Numbered from the stretch's first letter, positions 10,991-27,120 are shown. The stretch is DNA of 64,000 nt from Protopterus annectens (GCF_019279795.1 NC_056738.1:406633245-406697244); one strand, 5' to 3'. Notes: generated by a model not told the origin, from the sequence alone. Program-made: numbers and translations.

Positions 10991-12380
10991 TTGCTCCACC
11001 TGCTGTCTCTTTTAGTTCCTGTTATTTGATCCTGGTTCAAAAAATAATCACCACAGCTTTAAAAAGTAATCCACTCTACTGTTTTACCTCGTAGGCTTCC
11101 TACCTTTCTGTACTGTTTTAGTTTTAGTTTGAAAACTCAGTTGAAAAACCTCTAGCTGGCTCTTAATTGCTGATTTCATGTCTGCCAGACCTCTTGCTGT
11201 AGTTACCAGGATGTTTCCTCCCACAAAGTGATGTAACCACTGCCTTATTTGCATGCTCTATAGAAGAGGCAGTGAACCTCCCACATAGTGATGTCAGAGC
11301 TGCCTTGCCCAGCCCACTCTATTCTAATCTAAATGACAAACTATAATCTCAATTATCTGAACAGCCCTACTGATATGTGACAAAGTACAGTGAGGAAGTA
11401 CAGGCAACAGTACAGTAACAGCTGCATGAACAAAGAGCATACATTTGCAATGACCATGCATACACATTAATTGCATCTTTTTACATAGGAAGCAGATGTC
11501 TGTCACAATTAATAGACAACACTACATAAGATTACATGAAGTATGTGATACCTTAATCTTAAATTACCCACTTAAAAAAACATGCAACTACTGTCATGCA
11601 AGCATGTGAAATATAGGATGTTTATAGTCTATCAGTTGTTAGCTCTTTAACCAAACTGGAAGGAAAGAAACTGGGAGTTTGATGGTTTGCAAAGCTGTGA
11701 TCTCTTCCAGTGCTATGGAGCTCAGATCTATATTTGAAAGCAGGAGGAGTGCAACAAAAAATTGCCCCACTGTAAGGAAGGAAAGGCTGTGACAAAACAG
11801 TACATTAGTCAGGTCACCTGCTATGAGTTGTCAATCACATGTAGATAATGGGTCAAATTACCCTTAGCACTTTAACAGCTAGGGAACGTAGGTGTGAAGG
11901 GGGAGGGGAGATACCTTGAAGAACTACAGTTCAGGTGTCACAAAAGAAATCAAGTTAGCATTTCTAAGAGGAAGCAGCAATAAAATGCACTTTTCAATTC
12001 TGTTCTATGGCATTTGCACTGCTTGTGTTTGAAGTAGTCATTGAAAAAGGAAAAAAATGTTAACCAAAATTAGGTGACTACAACACAGCAGTGAATGCCT
12101 GTAAAATCAGTGCAGTGACAGGAGCTTTAGGGAAAAAGTGGCAGATATGATGCAAATATTTAGAGACAAACAATGAATTCTGGGATACCTAGAGGCAGAC
12201 TGAACAATCAGAATTGCTTCAAGATGCCAGACCCCATGTGGTCAGACTCAGAAATTATGTATAAACATATCTAAAAAACTGTAAATAGTCCCAGAGTGGT
12301 GTTAAAATGTAGGAAACACCAAACCATGATGAAATAAACATGTTTTTGAGTCTGTAGGTGTGGTTCTCCTTTAAATGTTT
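10991..12380. other. Unidentified insert within LINE-C
   Basis: About 1.4 kb separates two consecutive RT blocks of LINE-C and has no LINE-like translation. A duplicated phrase (CTCCCACAAAGTGATGTAAC near 11218 and CTCCCACATAGTGATGTCAG near 11279) shows local duplication. I see no clear terminal repeats or transposase, and the edges are approximate. Confidence 0.5.
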
Positions 12381-13455
12381 ATAGGAATATAAAATTAATA
12401 TATACATCATAAGGTGGATTGGCAATTGGTCAGATTGAAGACAACAGTGTGTAAGAATACAGCATTCATATTCTGATACTCACAGGTTAAAGCTGGAGTA
12501 TCTCAGAGTTCTGTTTTAGGAACAATCTTTTTTAATATGGTGTTTGCTAAATTACCTAAGAATAATAAATTCTGTGTTTATAAGTATAATGAGGATTGCA
12601 AGATCAGTTTTTCAATTCAAAACTCTCTGATATAAATGAGTTAAATAACTATTTACAGTCTCCAAGTTGTTGGACACTGGAAACAGTTTTAACATTTAGT
12701 CTAAACAAGTGTAAGATAATGTATTTTTCAAATAGATGTCCAAGGCTTCCTGTATATTTGGTGTATTCCCCATTAAATGAGGTACAGGAATATAAAGACT
12801 TGGGTATACTTATTACATCTAAGTTGTCTTTTAACAAAAATCCAGATCAAATTTCTATAAAGGCAACTAAATATACGGAGTATGTGTAAAGGAGATTATC
12901 GACTAAGGATGAGCATGTATCGACTTTGGTATTTAAAAATTATATAATACCATTACCAGAGTATAAATACACTTTTTGTATTTATACTCAGGGGCAACTG
13001 AAAAAAACTTTAAGGAGTCCAAAGGAGATTTACAAAAAGAATAGAGAAATATAAATTTATGGATTATGGCCTTTGGTGGTAAACTTGCATAGTCTCTGTT
13101 ATAAGTATATATGCGGAAAGTTGCTGTTAGCATATAAGATCTTTTATAACCCTATATTATAAATTATGTATAGCATCAAGGCTAATAGATGTATTAAAAT
13201 GTACAAACATAAAAATATGATGTTTTTACTAAAAAAAGGAAATCTCAAAATCAAAGAACAGTTTATTGCTGTTAAAATGACAAGACTTTGGAACAATCTC
13301 CCTATAAGCTTGCGTAATTTTAACAGTTTTGGTAGTTTTTAAAGGAACCTAGATATTTGAGTAGGTGATAATGTTTACATACCATATATCATGGAAACAG
13401 TGTTTCTTTATGGCTGAATGGCCTAGACACTGTATTTGAGCATATGAACATAAGA
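12381..13455 (+). pseudogene. LINE-C RT, C-terminal half and 3' end
   Basis: RT resumes with IIRWIGNWSD at 12407-12435, then AGVSQSSVLGTIFF (12492-12535, the [12 protein letters not shown] block with Gly lost) and YKYNEDCKI (12580-12602, the YADD site decayed to YNED). VQEYKDLGILITSKLSFN at 12781-12835 is the post-catalytic GV block. The thumb follows in several frames (MTRLWNNLP-type at about 13280). The 3' end, near 13455, reads GCCTAGACACTGTATTTGAG and has no clear long tail. The piece is old and inactive, with both the polymerase box and several frames broken. Confidence 0.8.
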
Positions 13456-15035
13456 CAACTACTCAGATACTACACTGGAATGGACATTTGCAAAAACAGA
13501 TCACAAACCTGAAGCAGAGGGTGGTGCACTGTCCAAATGAGAAATAAAAATGGATGCATGCATGACACCATGTGGTGACTACTTTTACTTAAATTACAGC
13601 TCTGATCTCTAGTTTGTCCACATATGCCAACAGGAAAAAAAAAAAACACTCCAATTCGTCTCTGACCCAGACTCTTCATCTGAGCTCCTCGTCTAACAAA
13701 CACTATAAAAAAGGTCAAAATGACTCCACAGCTACTCTGCCTTCACTCAGTAGAAGGAGTGAGGCAGAAAATGTAGAAATAAAAACAAATATACAATACC
13801 TTGTACAAAATAAATATGGGATTTGCGAAAACAGTAATATAGAATGACACATAGCAAAATCAGCAGTGTGAAATTCAGGAATGGGATTTTTACACTCAAA
13901 ATATATAATGAGAGAGACCTTTGAAGGGGTGGGATTGGATTTCTGCTAAAAACTTCATGGGAGACAAGATTTCAGACCATCAAACATTTTGACGCTCTTT
14001 ATACGGTGTTACTACTTGCATTCCATATAAGGCATTTAATTAAAATAGCTAAAAACTATAGTATTTCTGCAGTGATGCTACTTTAGATATTTTTAAACTT
14101 CATCACTACTTCATTAGAACATCAATAAGTCATTTTCATTTCATTTTTTTTCCTTTTACTGACATTATAAAGTTTTACACACTTTGATTCTTTTAAGAAT
14201 ACTATAAGCCACACAGCAAAACTAAGATTTGAACCTTAATCTTAGCTGTTTTTGTATAGTCACCTTTTTTCTGACAGACATACTAACACATTTTTCTTTT
14301 CATTAGGACGATATTTTTTTGCATGCTTTTTTTATTTGAGTATTTCTTGATAGCATGTCTTACACTTAACAGTACTCTTTATATTCCTTTTCAGTTTATT
14401 AGCATTACAGTTTAAACAACATTTGACTGATAAAATGTGATACAGAATCTTAGAAAGTCTTAGGCTATGATTCATAGGTAATTCACTGTGTAGCACAAAT
14501 TAGCAGTGGCAGTGACAACAAGCTGGATATATAGGAGTGTAAGACACAGCATGACTATACAGTCATGAAAACAGTGCAGTATATAACACATGGTAATGAG
14601 TGCATACTGATATGTAAATGAGAAAGCCTACGTAAATGAGCCATGTGGATTATGCAAATGAAGAAACCCAAAATGATAGATCAGTTCAGTAAACACAGAT
14701 TATGGGCTTGCTGCACTGTGACACATACCCATTTTGAACAGCATGATTTGTGGCATACAGTGGAGAGATGGTGAGGTCCAAATGGAGAGATCATCCAAAT
14801 AGATAATAAAGTCAGGTAAGTAAAGGACATGAATTAATCCCCAAGTCTTGGTGAGTTCCTTCACAAGGTAGACCCTGTTTTTTGTTGTTTTTTTTTTTTA
14901 CAAAATCTCACCAAGCCGACACTGATATATAGACTGTATTTTATATAGCATATATCATGGACAGAAGTAGGTTAAAAAATATAATCTCAGTGTCACTGCT
15001 TGACAATCTCAGTGTCACTGCTTGACAGAGGCACA
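13456..15035. other. No gene recognised
   Basis: AT-rich DNA with T/A runs. A 22-bp unit is duplicated head to tail at about 14982-15027 (AATCTCAGTGTCACTGCTTG twice). Three phrases resembling TATGTAAATGAG occur at 14608-14665. No exon or element is recognised. Confidence 0.5.
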
Positions 15036-15039
15036 GCAA

Positions 15040-15162
15040 AATAATGGGCATAGTATCCTCCAAACTAAAGGGGTGGCGAAAGCCACAAAACTCTGGGCTA
15101 GGCTTATAAATGCCCTTGGGCAGATAGCCTAGTATGAACCTATGAACCTATGAACCTATAAA
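15040..15162 (+). mobile_element. LINE-A 3' tail fragment
   Basis: The end of the LINE-A 3' UTR (GGTGGCGAAAGCCA, GGGCTAGGCTTATAAATGCC, GATAGCCTAGTATG) followed by about three CCTATGAA units. No coding part is retained. Confidence 0.85.
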
Positions 15163-15414
15163 AGACGGCTGGGTGAACAAGACCCAGGATAAAAAGTGTC
15201 CAATCCTGGTAGGTGCACTGGTGCCAGTACTGGAAAAAAATGACAGTGCAAAATCCTCAAGACACGGAAACATCTCTACAATGGGGCTTGGCCAGGCTCA
15301 GGAGGAGGATGGCCCCCATGTTGTAGAAGGAAGTAGTAGTCCACAAAAATCACAAAAATTGATATGGCAAAAGAGCCATAAAGATGATAGAGTGGACTAT
15401 TAAGGATAAGAAAG

Positions 15415-16215
15415 AAATTATGTATTATTACTATTATACACGAAGTCCAGAACTTCCAAAGAAAAGCTTCTATTACCTAATCTACCTATATACTGATCAC
15501 AATCACTCTGCTACTCAGCCTCAAATCTCCTATATGAGAGGGAGAAGTATTAAATATTTTGTGGTACATGGTAGATTCTGTATGCCTAAGGTGAGGAGAA
15601 AGGATGATCTCATGTTAAAAGGAGTCTTTCATTGTGAGAAGTGTTCATGTTGTAAGTTTCTAGTTAGTAGTTTTACAGAAATTAATGGGAAAAAATTTTA
15701 TGTAAAAGGTACTTTGCGGTGTGAGAGTGAGGCAGTGATATATTGTTTAAAATGTCCATGTAAAAAAATTATATTGGGAAAATCAAAATACATTTTTCTG
15801 TAAAGTTAAAAGAATATATTAGGGACATTAAAAAAAGGTAGGGTGGAAAGTCCTATAGCCGTTCACTTTCAAAGATTTCATAATGGAAATCCACTTGGAT
15901 TACAAACAACTATTTTGGAACAAATTAGTAATGCTTGCTTAAATGTATGTGATATTAAAAGGAAGCTGTGGAAAAAGGAATCAATTTTTATTCCAAAATT
16001 CAATACTTTATCCCCCAGAGGTCTTAATATGGAATATAACTGGATTTTTTTTGTAATTGTTGTTTTAGTTGTTTAATTGTTTAATTATGTAATTGAAAAA
16101 TTGATGTGGATATTTAATGGGCACATGGGAAAATGGAAATATAGTAAAGGCTTAACAGCCAAGTCTCTAGAGACTTTACAATTTGGTTTCTTATTTTAAT
16201 AAAGTGATTTGGTAT
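15415..16215 (+). pseudogene. Second Penelope-like element, endonuclease end
   Basis: A decayed 3' portion of a Penelope-like retroelement that differs from the pair at 52.8-62.7 kb. The frame 15384-15803 reads RSIKYFVVHGRFCMPKVRRK, then GVFHCEKCSCC (15628-15660), a CxxC-type zinc unit that joins RT to endonuclease in this class, then VIYCLKCPCKKIILGKS (15739-15785) where the family expects a GIY-YIG start (IYxLxCPCxxxYVGKT). The YVG triad is degraded to ILG. After a frameshift, LKEYIRDIKK and SPIAVHFQRFHNGNP (about 15805-15890) continue the domain, and FNTLSPRGLNMEYNW (16002-16046) is the usual terminal phrase. The intact enzyme would nick target DNA. Here loss of the tyrosine and the frameshift make it inactive. 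AATAAA at 16198 may be its polyadenylation signal. Confidence 0.8.
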
Positions 16216-20480
<4,265 letters not shown>

Positions 20481-20489
20481 CACCAAAAC

Positions 20490-20802
20490 AACTCAACCTT
20501 GGTGAGTTGCATCAATGTTGGTGGCCCGATCCTGTGGTACACCTGTTTGTCACAATAACTTAGGCCTTTTCCTTTGCATGGAGTGCAACATCACTGACAG
20601 TTCATAGTACCTGTTGTAGGGACATATTATTGCTACTAGCATTCACTTCCTGTATCATTCCATGCCAAATTTGATCCCAGTAATGTTTGTCTGAGTCAAC
20701 TTTGCCAAGGAGGGGCTTGCCATATGTGTAGAGTACCTACAGTAACACTTTATTCTTCTGTTAGTGAAAATTTTAAGGTGTTGCCTCCCTTAGGTGGCTG
20801 TA
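20490..20802 (-). pseudogene. Harbinger-type Myb/SANT-like DNA-binding protein remnant
   Basis: Minus-strand translation reads KFSLTEE (about 20775), then, after a shift, YGKPLLGKVDSDKHYWDQIW (20673-20732), EVNASSNNMSLQQVL (20608-20652), TVSDVALHAKEKA (20566-20604) and TTGSGPPTLMQLTKVE (20506-20553). The order LTEE...W..I...VNA...V...SD.K...K.K...TGGGPP...LT..E matches the Myb/SANT-like domain of Harbinger DNA transposons and of the related host protein NAIF1. That protein helps import the transposase and bind the element's ends. At least two stops (TGA near 20605, TAA near 20564) and one frameshift make it a pseudogene. No transposase is recognised nearby. Confidence 0.6.
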
Positions 20803-21745
20803 CCAGTACCTGTAAACTTGTGATTAAAACACATCAGTGAGTGCTATGCTGTGCAATGCACATAAATATGACACAACCCACTGTTTATGCACATGGGTAT
20901 TAGCCACAGTTTGTGCTATACACAGCCTCACTTTATTTATTTACTGGAGCCATGCCTGATTATATGATCCTGGAACCTCACACCTCTTGCAACAAGTTCT
21001 TTTAATGGTTTCCTATGTTCTCAGTTTAACCCCCCCCCCCCCCCCAAGCCACTAACAGATGGTACAGTGCCATGCCAGTGTTTTGGTTCCATTTATACAT
21101 ACACTTTGACATCTGCCACACTGTCACTAATGTGCACCACAAGGTATTTGGTGGCACAGATACTTTACCAGGCAAAACTCCTCCTTAATTCTGGGAAGCT
21201 CTAAATCTAGAGAGACTTTTCTGACATTCTTCAGTTTTCAAGTTGCACAACTTGTAAGCATTGCTGCACAAAATAGTTTCACTACTTCATATCCCTAAAA
21301 AGAGATAGTTAGTGTGGAATTTATGCTAATAAAACCAGTTAGCACCACTGTCTCCGAATTGCTACAGATGCTCAACTCTCTCTTCATACATAGCAGCACT
21401 ACCCATAGCCATCACAGTGAGCACAAAGCATGCAACTTGCTTGCTCATGTGTTTGGCATGAACATGCTTTAGCGTAGCAGTGCAGTGCTGTGGCCATGTT
21501 GTAACACAACTCTGCAGTAATACCACCATGCCTTATTGCCACTGTGCAGTGCTACTTTGCACAGCACATGATTCATAACTGTGCATCAAGGGGTATAGGG
21601 ATACTATTTTTACTTCTCAGAACATGGCTAAATGGCCATGACTGCTTCAATCTGTGGAAAATGCAGGGCCCTGGCTTGCTGTGCCAGGGAGGATCTTCCC
21701 ATTCTTTCTACCAGGAATCTCAGTGAGTATCTGAAGGAACATTAT
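20803..21745. other. No gene recognised; C homopolymer
   Basis: Contains a C run of about 16 bases at 21030-21045. No convincing coding signal was found. It may include the 5' part of the Harbinger-like remnant. Confidence 0.45.
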
Positions 21746-23154
21746 GGTAGATGCAACCTACACTGAATGACTACATTATAGTGTCTATGAAACAGTGGCA
21801 AACCCATTTGCAATTAAGCCATGATAAAGGACAAATTATTATTCCAGGGATAAAAATTCAAAAGGGGATGCTCCAAGGTGACTCTCTGTCACCACTGCTA
21901 TTTTGTCTTGCCCTTAATCCATTAAGTTGTCTACTTATCAGATTAGGTTGTGGCTACAATTTGCTTACAGAAAACAACTAATTGTAAAGATGTATCGTCT
22001 TCTTTTTGTAGATGATTTAAAACTGTGCAGTTCATCAGATGAGGAACTGAAAGCACAACTGCAACTGGTCAAACTTTTTTAGATGATATAAGAATGCCAT
22101 TTGGTCTTGAAAAAAGAGCAAAAGCAACCTTTAAAGCAAGCAAACTGCAGCACCAAGAAAACATCAGTTTGGGACAGGAATGTGATATAAAAGAACTTGA
22201 GCAAGAGGGAGTGTATAAATATTTGGGAATTGATGAAGGATCAATAGTAAAACATGAACAAATGTGAATAATACTTAGTAAGGAATATTTTAGAAGACTT
22301 AAATTGATACTGAAAACAGCGTTGACATCTAGGAACAACGTCCAAGCTATAATTCAGTTTGCTCTTCCTGCCCTAACTTACAGTTTTGGAGTGATTGACT
22401 GGCCCCAAAAGGTGCTGGATAGATTGGACAGGAAAACACAAAGGATGCTTCATGCTCATCAAATTATTTATAAAAATCTGTGCATACCAAGATTATATAT
22501 TCCCTGTTCTGAAGGAGGTATGGGCCTCCTCAAAATTGATTACATGTATAGATCTGCAATCAAGGGATTGCAGGCATATCTGCTGACCTCAAAAGACCAA
22601 ATGTAGTGAAAGTTTTGAAGCATGAGGAGAATAAGTCTAAGATAACTTTCCTGCTTCATTTAGCAGAAGCATAGTAGCATCAAGGTGGAATGGAAATCAA
22701 ACCAGAAGTAGATAAAAATCAGGCAGCAACTGAATGTGCCAAACAACAAAAGAAAGAATATAAGCTGAAAGATCAGATGAGAAGGCAAGAATGTGGAAAA
22801 TGCATAAATATAGTTGCAAGTATGGTGAAGTCTTGGAACAACCTCAAGTTGATCAGGATCGAACACAGGAATGGTTAAGGAGAGGTGAATTTTAACCAAA
22901 AGACGAAAGGTTAATATTGGCGGCCTAAGATACTGGACTATGTACATGTCGGTTTACAAGTCCATTGAACCTGTGGGAGAAACACACAAATGTAGGTTTT
23001 ATAAAACAGAATTGGAAATAGTCGCACATCTTGTTGCTGGTTGTAACATACTAATGGCAGAAGGACTGTATGCTGAAAGACATATAAATGTGGTAAGACT
23101 GCTGCACTGGGGATTGTGCAAAGTAGCTGAAAAGTATCCTCCATCTCCTCAAAC
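21746..23154 (+). mobile_element. R2/R4-type LINE, RT to zinc/endonuclease region, decayed
   Basis: A non-LTR element of the group that carries a restriction-like endonuclease after RT. Motifs in order are IKIQKGMLQGDSLSPLLFC (21853-21909; the group has QGDSLSP rather than VPQGSVLGP), VDDLKLC near 22008-22028 (the catalytic box, xxDDLKL), LEQEGVYKYLGIDEGS (22196-22243), PALTYSFGVIDWP (22369-22407), IPRLYIPCSEGGMGLLKIDY (22484-22543) and, near 22990-23110, CRFYKTELEIVAHLVAGC then ERHINVVRLLHW. The last resembles the Cys/His cluster before the endonuclease, with the second Cys changed to Tyr. Several stops (for example 21981, 22264) and frameshifts disable it. The C-terminal nuclease core is lost where LINE-B begins. 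R2 itself targets rDNA; no rDNA flanks this copy. Confidence 0.75.
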
Positions 23155-24270
23155 CTATAAATCTGCTACAGCAAAATCTCCAAATTCGCTACTAAATCTA
23201 AACACTACTCCCACCATTGCTCTTCCCTACACATGCTAAAATGGCTAGAGCTTCCCAACTACCTCAACTACCTCCAACTCACTACAGCCCACAAATTAAT
23301 CTTTAAACCTACTGCATGCCCTGCTCTAGCATACATCCTTCCTTCTTATACTCCCCACAGACCCCTAAGATCTGCACAACAAAACCAACTTGCTATTCAC
23401 AAACCAAAACGTCCTGCTGGCCAGTGTCTGCTATCCTATTCCTTAGCAAAAAAATGGAACTCTCTTCCCCCCTCACTAAGAGTCTCCAATAACGTTGAAC
23501 TCTTTAAATCCCAGCTCCATTCTCATCTCTCCCAAAATTGGAAATGTAATTGCTCTCTGCCCCCCTAATCCTATTAAACTCATTTCTACTTGTTCTTCAT
23601 TAAATACTTCTTCACCTTGCTATTGTGCCCAACGGCTTCCCCTTGATATTTCTTAGTGTAAATACTATACATACCCTTCTTTCTGTACTCTCTCCCCCGT
23701 TATACTTATTCCCTTCTTTCTGTACTCTCTCCCCCCTTATACTTATTCCAACTAAACCTATATTACATTCGACTAACTAATGACTCTAACATTCTATAAA
23801 CTGTCCAAACCTCTTCTACTAACTTTACCCTCCATCCCCCTTGTATTACCCCCTATTGCTTTTACTCACATATGTTCTTCTTTCTAATAAACAGTTGCCT
23901 CTTGCTTCACTACTCAACTGCCTCTGTCTCCTTCCTCCACTTTAGGTATTTATTCCTACTGCTCTGCATACTTTACACTACCGATCTTCGTTACCAAGCA
24001 TGTTCTGTATGAACTATCCTTAAGTCTCCTATACTCCACTTATTGCACTACATCTTTTTGTTACATCTCACTGTATCATCTTACAATTTTGCTTAAAATA
24101 TTATATAATACTAGGATGATTCATAACTGCATTTTATTGTACTTTTTATCATATTTTTATTGTATCTTTGTAATCTTGGAGCATTTCTCCCCGGGCCTCC
24201 ACTGAAAACGGGCTCCTTGAGCCCAGTGGACCACCCCGGTTATCAAACTGGAAATAAATAAATAAATAAA
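23155..24270 (+). mobile_element. LINE-B 3' portion with C-terminal ORF
   Basis: A 5'-truncated LINE-B. The open frame 23233-23568 encodes the post-RT thumb and C-terminal region: LKWLELPNYLNYLQLTTAHK, then LAKKWNSLPPSLR and LFKSQLHSHL, matching the degraded homologues at about 510-700 (minus) and 43450-43790. A pyrimidine-rich 3' UTR of about 580 bp follows. The conserved end segment (GGAGCATTTCTCCCCGGGCC at 24178) and an (AATA)n tail end at 24270. It abuts the R2/R4-like element directly, so one inserted into the other. Confidence 0.88.
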
Positions 24271-24540
24271 TAGAAATATGAACCATAAAGCATCATAGAA
24301 AATTATGGTTTATATCACATGGGATCACCCACTGCCAACAGTTCAAAAAATAGATGCAAGAAAACCAGATATGGTAGTCCATGAAAATTTATTTTCATGT
24401 TTTTAATTACATAATTTGTATTACATAGTTAGTATTATCTATTTGTTATTAGAATAGCATCACCTGACCTGAACTAATTTCCTTGTATTATTGCTCTTTG
24501 CCTATATCACAAGTGTCTTTTTTACATGTATTTCTATAAA

Positions 24541-24660
24541 CATGCTTTAATCTGTGGAGCTTTTCTCCCCGGGCCTCCACTGAAAATGGACAATGATCCA
24601 GTTGGACTAGCCCGGTCAACAAATGTAAAATAAAATAAAATAAAATAAATAAATAAAAAC
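24541..24660 (+). mobile_element. LINE-B 3' tail fragment
   Basis: A second, shorter copy of the LINE-B end, with GGAGCTTTTCTCCCCGGGCC at 24557 and an AAATAAAATAAATAAATA tail ending near 24658. It lies only 270 bp after the previous copy and in the same orientation. Confidence 0.88.
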
Positions 24661-26521
24661 AAAAGTAGCATTGCTCATTGAAAATGCTACACCCAGTGAC
24701 TACAGTGTCTTATGTACAAACCGAAACAAATTCATAAAATACCAGCATTTGCAGGCAGAAATGAAGGCAATGTAAAAGAAAAATACCCCAAAAGCTCCAG
24801 TAGTAGTAGGAGCAACAGGTCTTATAAAAAAAACTCTACAATTGTAATCAGATATGTTACCAATACATGTAACTCCGTACAAATTGCAGAAGGAATCATT
24901 ACTGGGCACATTGTGAGTGCTGTGAAGAGCACTTCTGGCTAACATCAAAGACTGAAACAATACTAATTTCATGAACTTTAATCATAGTTTGACTTAGGTA
25001 TGGGGTCCATTCCCATCATGGTATTAGAAACCCAAAAGACTTAGAGAAATTAAAAACTAGAGTGGCTATTGCATAAAGTGGATGCCTGGTATGAGCTGGC
25101 TGGAATGGTAATTGATGCCAGTGACATCACTCATCATGGAGGACAGTGTTGGCATACATATAGTGATCTGTACTGTCGCTACCTTGATCTGTTTCACCAG
25201 TGACAGACATTGGTTCAGGACTCTGAATCTGAAATCTGCTTTTTCAGTACCATTGCCTTCTACTTTCTTAACCATTATACATGCATACAGAAAGCTGCAT
25301 ATTTTGTTTTCCTGTGGTTGAGGACTGAATGTTGAGCATAGCTGGGTGTTGAAGAATGCAAGAGTGCCTCTCCCAGCACCAGGAGTGTATATGGAATGTG
25401 TGCCAAACAACTATATAACTGATTGTGTTTATAACATATATGTATGATAGAACTGGCAGTAACACATAAAGTGTACATTGCTTGAAAATTGTAACAAGCT
25501 TTAATACTAAGTATGAAGTAACCAAACTGAAACACCTTTTGCCTCGTGGTATACCCTTGACCAAGAGGTAATGACTAAGTTATATATAACACAAACCAGA
25601 TACATACAAACTGCAATAGTAAACATCTTTAATGATACTTCCTCACCTCCCCCCCCCAGGCATAATGTTTACTGTAACATAGAACATAGATTATTTTCTT
25701 CTACAAGGCTCTCAGCTCACTGGTTACTATCACATGTATAATACCAAACAGCATTATGCTGCCTGGATGTTATGGATTTTTTTATTATTATTTTTTTTCT
25801 GTTCCACCTATGGCACTATGACAAATTAGTGGTCATCTCAGTGAAATAAACATGGTCACAACAAACAAGCAATATTAAATTAGTGTCATACCAAAGGAAA
25901 AAAACATTTTCAGTGGAGCCCTGCCTCAGAATCTCCCAAAGCATGTGCATTTTCCTGGAACATCAATTAACATATTAACCAGTGTCACTATTTGCTGAAA
26001 TAAGTTAATGCAACTAAATGACACAGCTGCAGAAACTTAACCTTAAGTGAGATGGGAATTATGGCCCTTATTTCTACAGCTGCCCAGCACGTTTTATTGC
26101 AGTTTATCAACTGAAGCATGCCCTTGCCAAAGGCTCATATGGTTTTCAGATAGCTTACTTTAACTGCTGCTCCTTGGTATATAACAATTTATTTGTATTT
26201 GTTTTCCGAGTAAAGCACTGATCTCCATGGACCTTTTTTCAAACTCAGCCCAGGAGTGGTATCTGGTTAAGGGACTTACTCAGAGTCACACAACAGCATT
26301 ATTAAAGGGAAACATTTTTTCTAACTGCACAAATAACCACTGATATTTATCATCAAGTGCCTAGCTTCTGCTCTACAAATACTGACAAATGAAATGCATT
26401 AAATGCTTTGGTTTCTTGTATACTGCACTTGGAAACAGTTTACATTGATAAGCTAAAACACTTGGAATTCCATCTGTATGTGCTTGCAGCAATAGTTTTT
26501 ACACTATATTTGAAATATGGT
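24661..26521. other. No gene recognised
   Basis: About 1.9 kb of AT-rich DNA with a C run at about 25650-25659 and T-rich stretches at 25779-25800. Short frames present have no recognisable domains. Confidence 0.5.
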
Positions 26522-26556
26522 TCTAGATTCTGCAAGCATATACACAAGGCTTGGGA
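26522..26556 (+). repeat. 35-bp direct flank, left copy
   Basis: TCTAGATTCTGCAAGCATAT and its continuation match 26744-26778 at 32 of 35 positions by eye. It is the left member of a duplication that brackets the 187-bp repeat. Confidence 0.85.
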
Positions 26557-26743
26557 ACTTCTTCTTCTTTCGGCTTTTCCTGGTTAGGGGTCGCCACAGC
26601 GGATCTTCTGTCCGCTCATGATTGGCAGTGGAGTTTTACAGTGTTGAGTTGCCAGCCCGGCGCCCAACCTTCCACAAAAGGCATACACACGCACACACTC
26701 ACACCTAGGGCCAGTTTAGAGTGTCCAATCCACCTACTGCATG
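26557..26743 (+). mobile_element. Short dispersed repeat (teleost-like GGGGTCGCCACAG type)
   Basis: The sequence begins CTTCTTCTTTCGGCTTTTCC and contains GGGGTCGCCACAGCGGATC. I recall this as a common dispersed repeat in fish genomes; its precise class is uncertain. It ends with ACACCTAGGGCCAGTTTAGA, a phrase also found in the SINE at 33.4 kb (inverted sense). Direct copies of a 35-bp flank bound it. Confidence 0.65.
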
Positions 26744-26778
26744 TCTAGATTCTACAAGCATATATGCAAGGCTTGGGA
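26744..26778 (+). repeat. 35-bp direct flank, right copy
   Basis: TCTAGATTCTACAAGCATAT and its continuation form the right member of the duplication. They match 26522-26556 with three differences. Confidence 0.85.
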
Positions 26779-26931
26779 TATTCAGAGAAAATATTGCTCT
26801 AGTGCTACCAGTGATCCCCTGGTGGGCTATAGCAGTACTACATGTATAATAAGTAATTCATAGAAAGGAGAAAGTCACATTCAGCAAAAGGCTCATCATC
26901 AACTCATTTGCATGTCTCTGAACTGACACTT

Positions 26932-27054
26932 AACATAGCTGAAACAACTACCTTATGTGTTTCTCCAGCACAGGCACCTACAGACATATGGATAGGCAGA
27001 TACTCACACACACACCCATACACATACATATTCAAACAGACATCGGTACTGCCA

Positions 27055-27118
<64 letters not shown>
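26932..27118 (+). repeat. Dispersed repeat unit ending in (CA)n, copy 1
   Basis: A roughly 125-bp unit starts AACATAGCTGAAACAACTAC and runs to GGTACTGCCACTCACAC, then continues directly into a (CA)n run at 27057-27118. The same unit, about 90% similar by eye, precedes the (CA)n at 29.5 kb. Confidence 0.85.

Positions 27119-27120
<2 letters not shown>

Noticed and set aside
14600..14665. Octamer-like ATGCAAAT and three TAAATGAG phrases as an enhancer
   Set aside because: Short AT-rich words are expected by chance here, and no promoter or gene is nearby.
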